From the NCBI GenBank assembly GCA_046498185.1, contig JAWOBE010000138.1, positions 1 to 54,656 on the forward strand: a DNA stretch of 54,656 nt, written 5' to 3'. Origin of the DNA: CAYXDR01 sp046498185. Its GTDB lineage: Bacteria; Desulfobacterota; DSM-4660; Desulfatiglandales; Desulfatiglandaceae. The notes under the pieces were generated by a model. That model did not search any database. It was given only the letters and a program-made list of their open reading frames with translations, and was not told where the DNA came from. Positions 26,685 to 35,423 of this stretch are shown piece after piece. The position numbers were made by a program, and so were the translations under genes. How positions within the stretch are numbered: position 1 is the stretch's first letter; each line of letters starts with the position of its first letter.

Positions 26685-28498
26685 TCCTTGTAACGCGGGA
26701 TGCAGACCACGAGGGTCGTTGTATCCTGGTCGGTCTTCAGGTTGATTTTCCCTCTGATGAGTTGCATAATCCGATAAGTTATGTACAACCCCCGGCCTTC
26801 TCCTTCCCCTTCGAGAATTTTTAAACGGTCGTTTTCGATCATATGGCCGGTGTTCGTAATTTCCGCACACGCGAAGTTTCCCTCGCCGTAAGTCCGGATC
26901 GAAAGGATTCCTCCCTGCATCGGGATTGCCTTTGTTGCGTTGTTCAGGAGATTGTCGAACACGCGTTCCAGGTGCATGGGGTAGCATTTCACCAACAGGT
27001 TTTCATCGTAGGGGCCTTCCTCGATCCGGACATTCTGCTTGAATTGTTCCTTGATCGCCTCTGTGTTTATCTCGAACCGGTTTTTCAGCACCTGCGTGAG
27101 GTTCAGTGTTTGCTCTTCCCCAACTTGATAAATGCTGAGCGCAAGCTCCTGGAGCCTCCTTGTCTCTTCGGCGAGGATGCCGGCATAGCGAAGGGCCCGG
27201 TCCCTGGAGGGGCCTTCAAATTCGTTTTTGAGCAAACGTGTCAATCTTCTTGCGAAGCCCGCTATGGCGATCGCCGGGTTTTTGAAATCATGAAGCGCAT
27301 CGTCGAGGCGCTCCATTTTTTTTACCTTCATCATTTCCCTGCCCAAAACAAGGAAAAGATCGGTTTCGGCGTCGGTATACCTCTGGGTTTGGCCCAGGGC
27401 GTCGAAGGTCATGAAGTGGGTCATCTCTCCTTCTGAATAGAGGGGGACGTAAAGTATGGAGTTTATATTATGAATGCGGGCGAAACGCTTCATGTTTGTG
27501 GAAATGAGCTTGGTTTGCTGAGGATCCAGTATGCTGATATAGGAAGGCGTTATTATCTCATAAGCCGGATCCGCCTCATAGCTTCTCAGATTCAACAGGA
27601 CTTCAAACGCCGGCTCCGAAGAGACGGGAAACGTTTCGCCGATAGTATGGTAGCCGCCGTCTGCAGGGTAGCCGGCCTCGAGAATCACGTGATCGTAGGA
27701 ACGCGAAACCGAGAAAAGCGCACAGCTCTGGAGATTCATGAAACCCGCAAGCTCCGGTATTATCCTGTCGAAGACTTCCTTTGTCTTGACCCCTTTTTTG
27801 TTGCCAACCGTCCGGTATATCTTTTGAATGATGGCTTCTTTTTTTTCGGTGATTCTGGATATCTCGAGTATTTTTTTCCGTGTGAGCACGATGCTCAGCC
27901 TTTTTGCGAAAAGCTCCGCCACCTGGAGCTCCAGCCGGGAAAATTCGCGGTTTTCCTCTGCGTAATAAATCTGGATTACGCCGACCATCGTTCGACTGTG
28001 TAAAGAGAGACGGGGAACTTCGAACGGCAGTGCGATCAGGGAGCGCACTCCTTTTTTGTAAGTTACTTCTTTATCTTGATACAGATCCTCCGCCAGGATG
28101 TCCGGTACGATGTATGTTTTACGCTGCTTGATGACTTCACCCGCAACACTGCCTTCGAGCGGAATATATTTAAGGCGTGTTCGTTCTTCGTAAGGGTAGG
28201 AGCCGAAGGAAATCATCTGTGCGCTGTCTGGATCGTAGATCCTCACAGAGGCATGGTGGGCATTAAGGAAGTCGACCATGTAGTGGGTTGCGCGGCTCAG
28301 AATCGCGGGGTCGTTCATTTCGGGCTCGATTTCGACGATTTCATCCACCTGCCGGGTGACATGTGACAAAAAATCCGAGACCACGTTTTCTTCGATCCAT
28401 CGGCTCAGCGCTTCCCAAAAATCCTTGCTGGCATGTACATCTTCAGCCCAGGGTTCCTGCCGAACGACCGTCGCGAGATGCTCAAGGTTTATAAGCAT
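26681..28498 (-). CDS. Soluble sensor histidine kinase with two GAF domains
   Basis: The protein has 605 residues and no membrane segment. GAF-like domains lie at about residues 70-220 and 250-400, followed by a dimerisation helix with the phospho-acceptor histidine in LHDFKNPAIAIAGFARRL. The ATPase domain has the N-box FDNLLNNATKAI, and a G1 box written NTGHM instead of D-x-G-x-G. The ATG at 28498 has GGGAG 4 nt upstream. No response regulator is adjacent, so it is an orphan in this window. The Asp after His and the altered G1 box are unusual but occur in some kinases. Confidence 0.85.
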   Translation of the reverse strand: MLINLEHLATVVRQEPWAEDVHASKDFWEALSRWIEENVVSDFLSHVTRQVDEIVEIEPEMNDPAILSRATHYMVDFLNAHHASVRIYDPDSAQMISFGSYPYEERTRLKYIPLEGSVAGEVIKQRKTYIVPDILAEDLYQDKEVTYKKGVRSLIALPFEVPRLSLHSRTMVGVIQIYYAEENREFSRLELQVAELFAKRLSIVLTRKKILEISRITEKKEAIIQKIYRTVGNKKGVKTKEVFDRIIPELAGFMNLQSCALFSVSRSYDHVILEAGYPADGGYHTIGETFPVSSEPAFEVLLNLRSYEADPAYEIITPSYISILDPQQTKLISTNMKRFARIHNINSILYVPLYSEGEMTHFMTFDALGQTQRYTDAETDLFLVLGREMMKVKKMERLDDALHDFKNPAIAIAGFARRLTRLLKNEFEGPSRDRALRYAGILAEETRRLQELALSIYQVGEEQTLNLTQVLKNRFEINTEAIKEQFKQNVRIEEGPYDENLLVKCYPMHLERVFDNLLNNATKAIPMQGGILSIRTYGEGNFACAEITNTGHMIENDRLKILEGEGEGRGLYITYRIMQLIRGKINLKTDQDTTTLVVCIPRYKE

Positions 28499-28538
28499 TT
28501 GGCTCCCTCTAAAAAACCGCGTTAAATCAACAAACCTC

Positions 28539-28567
28539 ATGCTACCAATCGATGGAAATGCAGTCAA
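28539..28567 (-). promoter_or_regulatory. Promoter of the sensor-kinase operon
   Basis: Minus strand TTGACT, 17 bp, TAGCAT, about 40 nt upstream of the kinase ATG. It is back to back with the promoter of the lytic transglycosylase gene. Confidence 0.5.
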
Positions 28568-28591
28568 CAAATCAATCGTATTTGGGTTGTA

Positions 28592-28620
28592 TTGTAGACT
28601 TGTTTCTCGTGTGTTAAAAT
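28592..28620 (+). promoter_or_regulatory. Promoter of the lytic transglycosylase gene
   Basis: TTGTAG, 17 bp, TAAAAT; an overlapping TATAAT at 28620-28625 is an alternative -10 box. It lies upstream of the GTG at 28684. Confidence 0.45.
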
Positions 28621-28683
28621 ATAATTATTTGTATGAAAAATTCTACTCTTGATGACCTGCCGACGTGCCGAAAGGGGGACATT

Positions 28684-29676
28684 GTGAATGAACGTTTGAA
28701 GGCTCTGGTCTTTTCTATCGCCTTGTTTGCAGTCTTTGCCCTGATGACGGTTGGACCTGCCCGGGCTGCAGCCGGCGAGGATTTCGCTGTTTGGCTTGAA
28801 GGTGTCAGGCAGGAGGCGTCCGCGGCCGGCATATCGGCTGCGACGATCGAGTCTGCCTTCGAGGGCCTGGCACCGCTGCCGCGTGTCATCGAGCTGGATC
28901 GGCGTCAGTTGAAGGTTACACGGACCTTTAATGCCTACCTGAAAAGTGCTGTTTCGCAGCAGCGTATCAATCAGGGAAAACGCTTGTTTAAGGCTAATGA
29001 ACACGTGCTTGAAGATATAGGCGCACGATACGGTGTTCCGCCGCGGTACCTGGTTTCCCTGTGGGGTATAGAATCGAACTACGGGGGTTATACCGGGGGA
29101 TTTTCGGTCATAGCTGCGCTTGCCACGCTTGCTTATGACGGTAGACGGAGTTCCTTTTTCCGCGCTGAATTGTTGAATGCTCTTAAAATTATCGATCGCG
29201 GGCATATCGATACGGCGAATATGACCGGCTCGTGGGCCGGCGCCATGGGTCAGGTTCAGTTCATGCCTTCTTCATTCTTTTCGTTCGCGGTGGATTACGA
29301 TGATGATGGACGCATGGATATATGGAATAATATTTCCGATGCTCTGGCATCGGCCGCTAACTACCTGAAGAAGACCGGCTGGGTGTCGGGGCTTAGGTGG
29401 GGCCGAGAGATACAGCTACCCGAAGACTTCGATATGTCGCTTGTGGGTCTGGATGTTAAAAGGAGCGTCGATGAATGGGCGCGCTTGGGTGTGCGACGCG
29501 TGGACGGGGGAGGACTCCCGGCTGGAACCCGCATATCCGCTTCGGTCGTTCAGCCTGACAGATCCGGCAGATCTTTCCTGGTGTATGAGAATTTTCGCGT
29601 GCTTCTTAAATGGAATCGGTCTGTTTATTTTGCTCTTGCCGTAGGGCTGCTGGCCGATGCCTTGCCATGCCGGTGA
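28684..29676 (+). CDS. MltB-type lytic murein transglycosylase (SLT_2 domain)
   Basis: The precursor has 330 residues with a signal peptide (LVFSIALFAVFALMTVGPARA). The catalytic glutamate is in SLWGIESNYGGYTG, and the MltB-family blocks GAMGQVQFMPSSF and YDDDGRMDIW follow. It cleaves the glycan strand of peptidoglycan to 1,6-anhydro-muropeptides in the periplasm. I chose the GTG at 28684 because AAGGGGG lies 5 nt upstream; an ATG at 28633 has no ribosome site and abuts the promoter. The last 20 residues are hydrophobic, which is unusual. Confidence 0.9.
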   Translation: MNERLKALVFSIALFAVFALMTVGPARAAAGEDFAVWLEGVRQEASAAGISAATIESAFEGLAPLPRVIELDRRQLKVTRTFNAYLKSAVSQQRINQGKRLFKANEHVLEDIGARYGVPPRYLVSLWGIESNYGGYTGGFSVIAALATLAYDGRRSSFFRAELLNALKIIDRGHIDTANMTGSWAGAMGQVQFMPSSFFSFAVDYDDDGRMDIWNNISDALASAANYLKKTGWVSGLRWGREIQLPEDFDMSLVGLDVKRSVDEWARLGVRRVDGGGLPAGTRISASVVQPDRSGRSFLVYENFRVLLKWNRSVYFALAVGLLADALPCR

Positions 29677-29730
29677 TTGCCTTCGGCGCCCTGCTTTTCT
29701 GTGCATATCACTTTAATGCGGTACGAAAAT

Positions 29731-29842
29731 CCTGGCTCTTTGGGCCAGGTCAGAACCATTACGGCTCTGCCGCTTGTGATTTTTTGGAAATCGCAGTGGC
29801 GAAGCCATGAAGCGGGCGTAAAGCCGAGGCCTCTGGCCTCGG
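29731..29842. repeat. Two hairpins in the gap after the transglycosylase gene
   Basis: CCTGGC/GCCAGG bounds 29731-29749, and CCGAGGCC/GGCCTCGG pairs perfectly over 8 bp around TCT at 29824-29842. No U-tract follows either. They may protect or loosely terminate the upstream transcript; this is inference. Confidence 0.4.
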
Positions 29843-29899
29843 ATAGTCCGATTCAAGCGATTTCTTTACTTATGATAGGTATACATTGAGGTTTATTCT

Positions 29900-31042
29900 A
29901 TGAAAGAGCTGTTGTCTTTTGCGGCTTTTATAGCGACTTTTATTTCTTTATATGGTTTGTTGAACTATTATTTTTATCGCAAGGCCGCTGGATGTTTTTC
30001 CTTCAGACCCTGGGTGAGGATAGTGCTGGCGGTTTTTCTGCTGTTGATGGTATCTGCACCTTTCATGGTGAATTTTGCATCTGCAGCAGGATTTCACAGC
30101 GTGGCTTTTGCCTCCGCTTGGGTGGGTTATACGTGGATGGGGGCGGTTTTTCTATTTTTCTGCGTTCATTTCACCGTTGATATCGTGTCTGCAATCAGAT
30201 GGATTTTTTTGCGTGTTTTCAGCCACTCGTCTGTTGTTTTTGAAAGGCGCGTTACCATGTTCGCGGCTTCGGTTGCGATTGTCTCTGTGGGGTTGCTGTG
30301 TGGGGTTTTTGAGGCCCGCGACATAGGCATCGAGCATATCAGGCTTCATTCGGATAAAGTTTTAGAGCCGGTCCGGATTGCCCAAGTGTCGGATCTCCAT
30401 TTCGGCGTGATAAACGGTGAGGCTTTCGCAGTAAAGGTGGCCCGCCTTCTCGATGAAATAGATGCGGATATCGTCGTTTCAACCGGAGACATGATCGACC
30501 GTGGTCTTCGGGATGCCGAACGAACGGCGGCCGTGCTGAGAACTGTTTCGGCAGCCGCCGGTAAATTCGCGGTGCCGGGGAATCATGAGTTTTATGCCGG
30601 ATTAAAAGAAGCGGTGGACTTTCACGAAAAGGCGGGTTTCATGTTTTTGAGAAACAGCGCCGTTTCCGTGTCTGATCATTTGATCATCGCGGGTGTGGAC
30701 GATCCGGCCGGCAGGAGGTACGGTATTGATCCCGATTTTTTTGAAAGCCGCCTGCTGGAAGGAGTTCCCCGAGAGCGTTTTACCATTCTGCTGAAGCATC
30801 AGCCGGTGCCGGCATCCGATTTCGACCTCCAGCTTTCCGGGCACACCCACGGGGGCCAGTTATTCCCTTTCAATTTCGTCGTAGGAATAGTGTATCCGTG
30901 GGTGAGAGGTCTTCACGAGACGGGAGACGGCTCCTGGATATACATAAGCAGAGGTACCGGCTTCTGGGGCCCGCCGGTCCGCCTTTTTGCGCCCCCTGAA
31001 ATAACCGTGATAGATATTGACCCTGTAAAACAAAAAAATTGA
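29900..31042 (+). CDS. Membrane-anchored calcineurin-like metallophosphoesterase (YkuE-like)
   Basis: The protein has 380 residues. About four hydrophobic helices occupy residues 1-145 and the phosphoesterase domain follows. The dinuclear metal motifs are seen in order: QVSDLHFG, STGDMIDRG, VPGNHEFY, and SGHTHGGQLFP. This matches the YkuE/YaeI group, whose relatives act on UDP-diacylglucosamine or other phosphodiesters at the membrane; the substrate here is unknown. GAGG lies 9 nt upstream of the ATG. It is monocistronic and converges on tex. Confidence 0.9.
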   Translation: MKELLSFAAFIATFISLYGLLNYYFYRKAAGCFSFRPWVRIVLAVFLLLMVSAPFMVNFASAAGFHSVAFASAWVGYTWMGAVFLFFCVHFTVDIVSAIRWIFLRVFSHSSVVFERRVTMFAASVAIVSVGLLCGVFEARDIGIEHIRLHSDKVLEPVRIAQVSDLHFGVINGEAFAVKVARLLDEIDADIVVSTGDMIDRGLRDAERTAAVLRTVSAAAGKFAVPGNHEFYAGLKEAVDFHEKAGFMFLRNSAVSVSDHLIIAGVDDPAGRRYGIDPDFFESRLLEGVPRERFTILLKHQPVPASDFDLQLSGHTHGGQLFPFNFVVGIVYPWVRGLHETGDGSWIYISRGTGFWGPPVRLFAPPEITVIDIDPVKQKN

Positions 31043-31081
31043 ATATCCCGACCGGCTCCATTCATATCCCGCTCATGCTTC

Positions 31082-33229
31082 TCACCTTCCTACATTTTCA
31101 TTCTTTCGCATGCTCAAGGAAATTCTTTTCCGATCGATGTCCACCTCGATCACGGTCACTTCCACTTTCTGGCGGACTTTAACGACCTCTGCCGGATTCT
31201 TTACGAACCTGTCGGCGAGCCGGCTTATGTGAACGAGGCCGTCCTGGTGGACGCCTATGTCAACGAAAGCGCCGAAGGCGGTGATGTTGGTAACAATGCC
31301 CGGGAGTCTCATCCCCGGTTTCAGGTCTTCGAGGCTTTCGACTCCCTCCTTGAAGGCCGGCGGCTCGAAATGTTCCCTGGGGTCGCGGCCTGGTTTGGCC
31401 AACTCCTCGACGATGTCTGTCAGGGTTGGGATACCCACCTTTTCGGTCACGTAACGTTCGATGGGAATGGCTTTGCACGCCTCGACGTTGCCGGCCAGTT
31501 CAGAAATCGAACAGCCGAGGTCAGAGGCGATTTTTTCCACCACCGCATAGCTTTCCGGGTGCACCGCCGTAGCATCGAGCTGGTTCGCTGCACCGTTTAT
31601 TCTGAGAAATCCGGCCGCCTGCTCAAATGCCTTGGGGCCGAGCCTGGGAACGTCCTTGAGTTCCTGCCTGGACTGGAACGGGCCGTTTTGGTTCCGGTAG
31701 GTAACCACCTGCCTTGCAAGCTGGGGTCCCAGGCCTGAGACATAAGACAACAACTGGGGGCTCGCGGTGTTCACCTCTACCCCGACGGCGTTTACGCAAC
31801 TTACCACCACATCGTCAAGGCTTTTCCTGAGGGCGCGCTGGTCCACATCGTGCTGATACTGGCCGACGCCGATGGCTTTGGGGTCCAGCTTGACCAGCTC
31901 GGCAAGAGGATCCATGAGACGCCTGCCGATGGAAACCGCTCCCCTGACCGTCAGGTCATGATCCGGGAACTCTTCGCGGGCCACCTCTGACGCGGAATAG
32001 ACCGAGGCGCCGCTTTCATCCACCATGATCAAGGTTATTGACTTCGAAAGGCCGATACCTCTCAAGAATCTCTCCGTTTCGCGGCCTGCCGTGCCGTTTC
32101 CAACCGCGATGGCTTCGATGTGAAAATTTTCACAGAGAGCTTTTACCTGTTCAGCAGCTTTCGCGTCCGACTTTTCGTTTTTATGAAGATAAATTGTGTC
32201 CGAGTGGAGAAGTTTTCCCTGTGCGTCGAGGCATACCACCTTGCACCCTGTTCTGAAGCCGGGGTCGATGGCAAGCACGCGCTTCCGGCCAAGCGGTGGG
32301 GCCAGCAAGAGCTGCCTCAAGTTGTCGACGAAAATGCTTATCGCCTTTTCATCAGCTCGTTTCTTGGTCTCGAGCCTGATTTCGGTTTCGATGGAATGTG
32401 AAAGAAGGCGCTTGTAGGCGTCTTCCAGCGCAAGCCCAACCTGCTCGGCAGCTGCACAGGAGCCTTTGACAAAAAGTCTTTGGAGGCGTTCAATCGCTTT
32501 TTCTTCCGGAACCGTTACCCGAAGCATGGTAAAGCCTTCCCTCTCGGCCCTGCGCATGGCGAGCACCCGGTGGGACGGGGCGGAGGATACGGGTTCTTTC
32601 CAGTCAAAATAATCCCGGTACTTGGCTCCCTGTTCCTCCATGCCATCAACTGCGGCGGAGACGAATTCACCCTCCGTCCTGTAAAGTTCCCTGAGGGCTT
32701 CCCTTGCATCCTTGTTTTCGTTGATCCATTCGGCGATGATGTCCCGGGCGCCTGCAAGGGCCTCGTCCATATCGGCCACGCCGTCTTCGGGCCGTACAAA
32801 AGTTGCTGCGACGGCTTTCAGATCATCGGTTTGCTGGTTGAACAGCTCGGTTGCGAGCGGTTCGAGCCCTTTTTCTTTTGCCGCCGTGGCCCTGGTGCGC
32901 CTTTTCGGGCGGTAGGGAAGGTAAATGTCTTCGAGCTCGGTAAGGTTCCCGGCCGCCATTACCGCCGTCTTTAATTTATCGTTAAGCACCCCTTGCTCTT
33001 CAAGGGAGTGCAGGATGCTTTCCCGGCGTTTGTCCAGTTCAGCGAGCTGGACGAGTCGGTCCCTGACCGTGGAAACCGCCACTTCGTCCAGAGAGCCCGT
33101 TGCTTCCTTCCTGTACCTTGCAATGAAGGGGACCGTGGCTCCCTCTTCGATCAGTGCTGCAGCGGCCCGCACGCGCCCGGGCTGGATTTTCAGCTCCGCC
33201 GCTATGGTTTCGATGTGTTTATCGTTCAT
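31082..33229 (-). CDS. tex: Tex: S1-domain RNA-binding transcription accessory protein
   Basis: The protein has 715 residues and the standard Tex layout. An N-terminal helical region contains GATVPFIARYRKEATG, the YqgF/RNase-H-like domain begins RVLAIDPGFRTGCKV, helix-hairpin-helix segments contain VSGLGPQLARQVV, and a C-terminal S1 domain contains TNITAFGAFVDIGVHQDGLV. Tex associates with transcription complexes and nucleic acids. It follows suhB by 16 bp and is probably co-transcribed with it. Confidence 0.96.
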   Translation of the reverse strand: MNDKHIETIAAELKIQPGRVRAAAALIEEGATVPFIARYRKEATGSLDEVAVSTVRDRLVQLAELDKRRESILHSLEEQGVLNDKLKTAVMAAGNLTELEDIYLPYRPKRRTRATAAKEKGLEPLATELFNQQTDDLKAVAATFVRPEDGVADMDEALAGARDIIAEWINENKDAREALRELYRTEGEFVSAAVDGMEEQGAKYRDYFDWKEPVSSAPSHRVLAMRRAEREGFTMLRVTVPEEKAIERLQRLFVKGSCAAAEQVGLALEDAYKRLLSHSIETEIRLETKKRADEKAISIFVDNLRQLLLAPPLGRKRVLAIDPGFRTGCKVVCLDAQGKLLHSDTIYLHKNEKSDAKAAEQVKALCENFHIEAIAVGNGTAGRETERFLRGIGLSKSITLIMVDESGASVYSASEVAREEFPDHDLTVRGAVSIGRRLMDPLAELVKLDPKAIGVGQYQHDVDQRALRKSLDDVVVSCVNAVGVEVNTASPQLLSYVSGLGPQLARQVVTYRNQNGPFQSRQELKDVPRLGPKAFEQAAGFLRINGAANQLDATAVHPESYAVVEKIASDLGCSISELAGNVEACKAIPIERYVTEKVGIPTLTDIVEELAKPGRDPREHFEPPAFKEGVESLEDLKPGMRLPGIVTNITAFGAFVDIGVHQDGLVHISRLADRFVKNPAEVVKVRQKVEVTVIEVDIDRKRISLSMRKNENVGR

Positions 33230-33245
33230 TGAAATCTCAAACCTT

Positions 33246-34028
33246 TCAAAAAAGAGTTTCCCGGATCAAGCCGCAGACATCTTTGTTCCCGGCGATAAGG
33301 GATATACCTCGTTTCTCCGTCAAATAGTGCACCTCGCCCCCCGCCTCTTCAACCAGCAATGTTCCTGCAGCCACGTCCCACAGGCTGAGGTTCAATTCCC
33401 AGAAGCCGTCAAAGACGCCCGCCGCAACCAGGGAAAGATCGTAGGCGGCCGAGCCGGTTCTTCTAAGGCCCCTGACGAGCGGGACCATTCGCGCGAAGTA
33501 TTCGGCGTTGTTTTCGGGATGGGCGGCCCTGTCATAGGGAAAGCCTGTGGCCAGAACGCACTGATTAAGAATCTTTTTTCGGGATACGGATGTTTTCTTG
33601 CCGTCGACGAAAGTCCCTTTTCCGGCGGCGGCGGTAGACATCCGATCCAGAACCGGCACATATATGACTCCCACGACGGATTTTTCCCGGTGCTGAAGGG
33701 CGATGGAAACACAGAAAAGCGGGAAGCCTTGCGTGAAATTCGTCGTGCCGTCCAGAGGGTCCACGACCCAGCGCCATTCGGAATCCGATGTGCGCGGGTC
33801 GGCTTCCTCCGAAAGTATGCCGTGGTCCGGAAAGCGTCGCCTCACGGCATCCATGATAATTTGTTCGGCCCGGCGGTCGGCCTCGGTTACGAGGTCTACG
33901 CCGCTCGATTTGCTGGAAATTTCGAGGCCCTCTTTTCCGAAAAAATCCATCAAAACCCTTCCTGCTTCCCTGGCTGTCGATTCCGCGAACGCGACGGCCT
34001 CATCAAGAATTCCATCGTCGATTTTCAA
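33246..34028 (-). CDS. suhB: SuhB-type inositol monophosphatase family protein
   Basis: This Mg-dependent phosphatase has 260 residues. The metal-binding motifs are present: GILSEEAD near residue 70, WVVDPLDGTTNF near residue 85, and LWDVAAGTLLVEEAGG near the C-terminus. GGGAGGA lies about 6 nt before a TTG at 34028, which I take as the start; a TTG at 34055 has no such site. The order suhB-tex is notable because SuhB also joins rRNA antitermination complexes in E. coli, but enzymatic function alone is equally possible here. Confidence 0.9.
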   Translation of the reverse strand: MKIDDGILDEAVAFAESTAREAGRVLMDFFGKEGLEISSKSSGVDLVTEADRRAEQIIMDAVRRRFPDHGILSEEADPRTSDSEWRWVVDPLDGTTNFTQGFPLFCVSIALQHREKSVVGVIYVPVLDRMSTAAAGKGTFVDGKKTSVSRKKILNQCVLATGFPYDRAAHPENNAEYFARMVPLVRGLRRTGSAAYDLSLVAAGVFDGFWELNLSLWDVAAGTLLVEEAGGEVHYLTEKRGISLIAGNKDVCGLIRETLF

Positions 34029-34093
34029 TGTTTTTCCTCCCTGAAACAATTTCAAAAGAGATTCGGTTTTGGGCCGTTCGATAGTCGATAGAA

Positions 34094-34122
34094 GCTATAA
34101 CACGGGCGGAACGCTGTGCCAA
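34094..34122 (-). promoter_or_regulatory. Promoter of suhB-tex
   Basis: Minus strand TTGGCA, 17 bp, TATAGC, about 66 nt upstream of the suhB TTG start. Confidence 0.5.
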
Positions 34123-34179
34123 GGCGGTTTTAGGAATTTTTCCATTGGCTGATCCTTAAATGCGCTCCTCATCGCATAG

Positions 34180-34209
34180 TTGCATCCAGGGCTCAAAAAG
34201 GCATATATA
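34180..34209 (+). promoter_or_regulatory. Possible promoter of the methyltransferase gene
   Basis: TTGCAT, 18 bp, TATATA, inside an AT-rich stretch that also forms an imperfect inverted repeat (CATATATATATGATC against GATGATATATAC). The repeat could be an operator. Confidence 0.35.
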
Positions 34210-34301
34210 TATGATCGGGTGACAATGAGGCTGATGATATATACCGTTCACGGGAAACGAATCGCATGATGTCTTGATAAAGCAACGAAAGGTGCTTGAT
34301 T

Positions 34302-35303
34302 ATGCAAAATGAATGGAACCCAGGTACCCTGCTCGAGCTGTCGGGCTATTTTTGGAAAACGGGGACGCTTCATGCTGCAGTGAAACTCGATTTGTTCACC
34401 GTTATAGGCGATCAGGCGCTCGGAGCGGGAGATATCGCGGAACGGCTTAACCTCGACCGGGATGCGGCATCCCGGTTGCTGGATGCGCTGGCCGCGATGG
34501 AGCTGATTTTAAAAGAAAACGATTCCTACACCAATACCGAAGCAGCGGCAAAGTTCCTTTCGAAATCTTCGCCCAGCTATATCGGTTATATTTTTCTTCA
34601 CCACCACCATCTCACAGATGTCTGGCGAAAACTCGATCACAGCGTCCGGACCGGCAGGCCTGTCCGCGGTGCCGACGATGATGAACCGTTCAAAAACGAA
34701 TCTGAACGGGAAGCCTTTTTGATGGGAATGTTCAACATGGCCTCGATCGCAGCTCCTGACCTGGTTAAGAATGTGGATCTCTCGGGCCGCAGGAGGCTTC
34801 TGGACATGGGAGGGGGCACCGGCTCCTATGCAATCCATTTCTGCCATAGATACCCGGAAATTGAAGCCACGGTGTTCGACTTCGATACGACGCGGCCGTT
34901 CGCTGAAAAAATAATCGAGCGTTTCGGCCTTGGCGGCCGCGTGCGCTTCGAGGGCGGGAACTACCTGAAGCAGGAGCTGCCTCAAGGATATGATGTCCTG
35001 TGGATGTCCCACGTGCTTCACGGAGAAGGCTATGATGCCTGCGGGGAAATGATAAAAAAGGCCTGGCGGGCGCTCGACCCCGGAGGCATGATCATTGTTC
35101 ATGAATTCATCCTGGATGAAAACAGGGCACAGCCGCTTTTCCCGGCGCTTTTTTCGTTGAATATGTTGGTTAACACCGAAGACGGCAGGGCTTACACCGA
35201 AGGGGAGATCGCCTCGATGCTCGAGGCCGCGGGTTTCGGTGGAATTAAACGTATTCCGTGGTCCGGACCCACGGAGTCCGGTCTAATGACTGCCGTGAAA
35301 TAA
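34302..35303 (+). CDS. AdoMet-dependent methyltransferase, O-methyltransferase family 2-like
   Basis: The protein has 333 residues. An N-terminal winged-helix dimerisation region (SGYFWKTGTLHAAVKLDLF) is followed by a Rossmann domain whose motif I is LLDMGGGTGSY. The later MSHVLHGEGYDACGEMI holds the position of the catalytic His found in O-methyltransferases and demethylspheroidene-type enzymes. AAAGGTG lies 7 nt upstream of the ATG. The following MFS gene could export or import the substrate, but the 120 bp between them contains repeats. The substrate is unknown. Confidence 0.85.
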   Translation: MQNEWNPGTLLELSGYFWKTGTLHAAVKLDLFTVIGDQALGAGDIAERLNLDRDAASRLLDALAAMELILKENDSYTNTEAAAKFLSKSSPSYIGYIFLHHHHLTDVWRKLDHSVRTGRPVRGADDDEPFKNESEREAFLMGMFNMASIAAPDLVKNVDLSGRRRLLDMGGGTGSYAIHFCHRYPEIEATVFDFDTTRPFAEKIIERFGLGGRVRFEGGNYLKQELPQGYDVLWMSHVLHGEGYDACGEMIKKAWRALDPGGMIIVHEFILDENRAQPLFPALFSLNMLVNTEDGRAYTEGEIASMLEAAGFGGIKRIPWSGPTESGLMTAVK

Positions 35304-35311
35304 ACCAAGAT

Positions 35312-35388
35312 TTTGTCCGAACGACGTCTCGATTTTGCGATGTTACTGTGGGAGCGGTTTTCAACCGCGATTTGTCCGAACGACGTCT
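35312..35388. repeat. 18-bp direct repeats flanking a small hairpin
   Basis: The sequence TTTGTCCGAACGACGTCT occurs exactly at 35312-35329 and 35371-35388. Between them GCGGTT-TTC-AACCGC forms a 6-bp hairpin at 35354-35368. The unit resembles a REP-type intergenic element and separates the methyltransferase and MFS genes. Confidence 0.65.
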
Positions 35389-35423
35389 TTTACCCGTTCG
35401 TTATAAACCGGATTTGGTGATCA

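Noticed and set aside
32925..34091. Plus-strand open frame of 388 codons opposite tex and suhB
   Set aside because: It overlaps two well-conserved genes on the other strand and has no recognisable domain.
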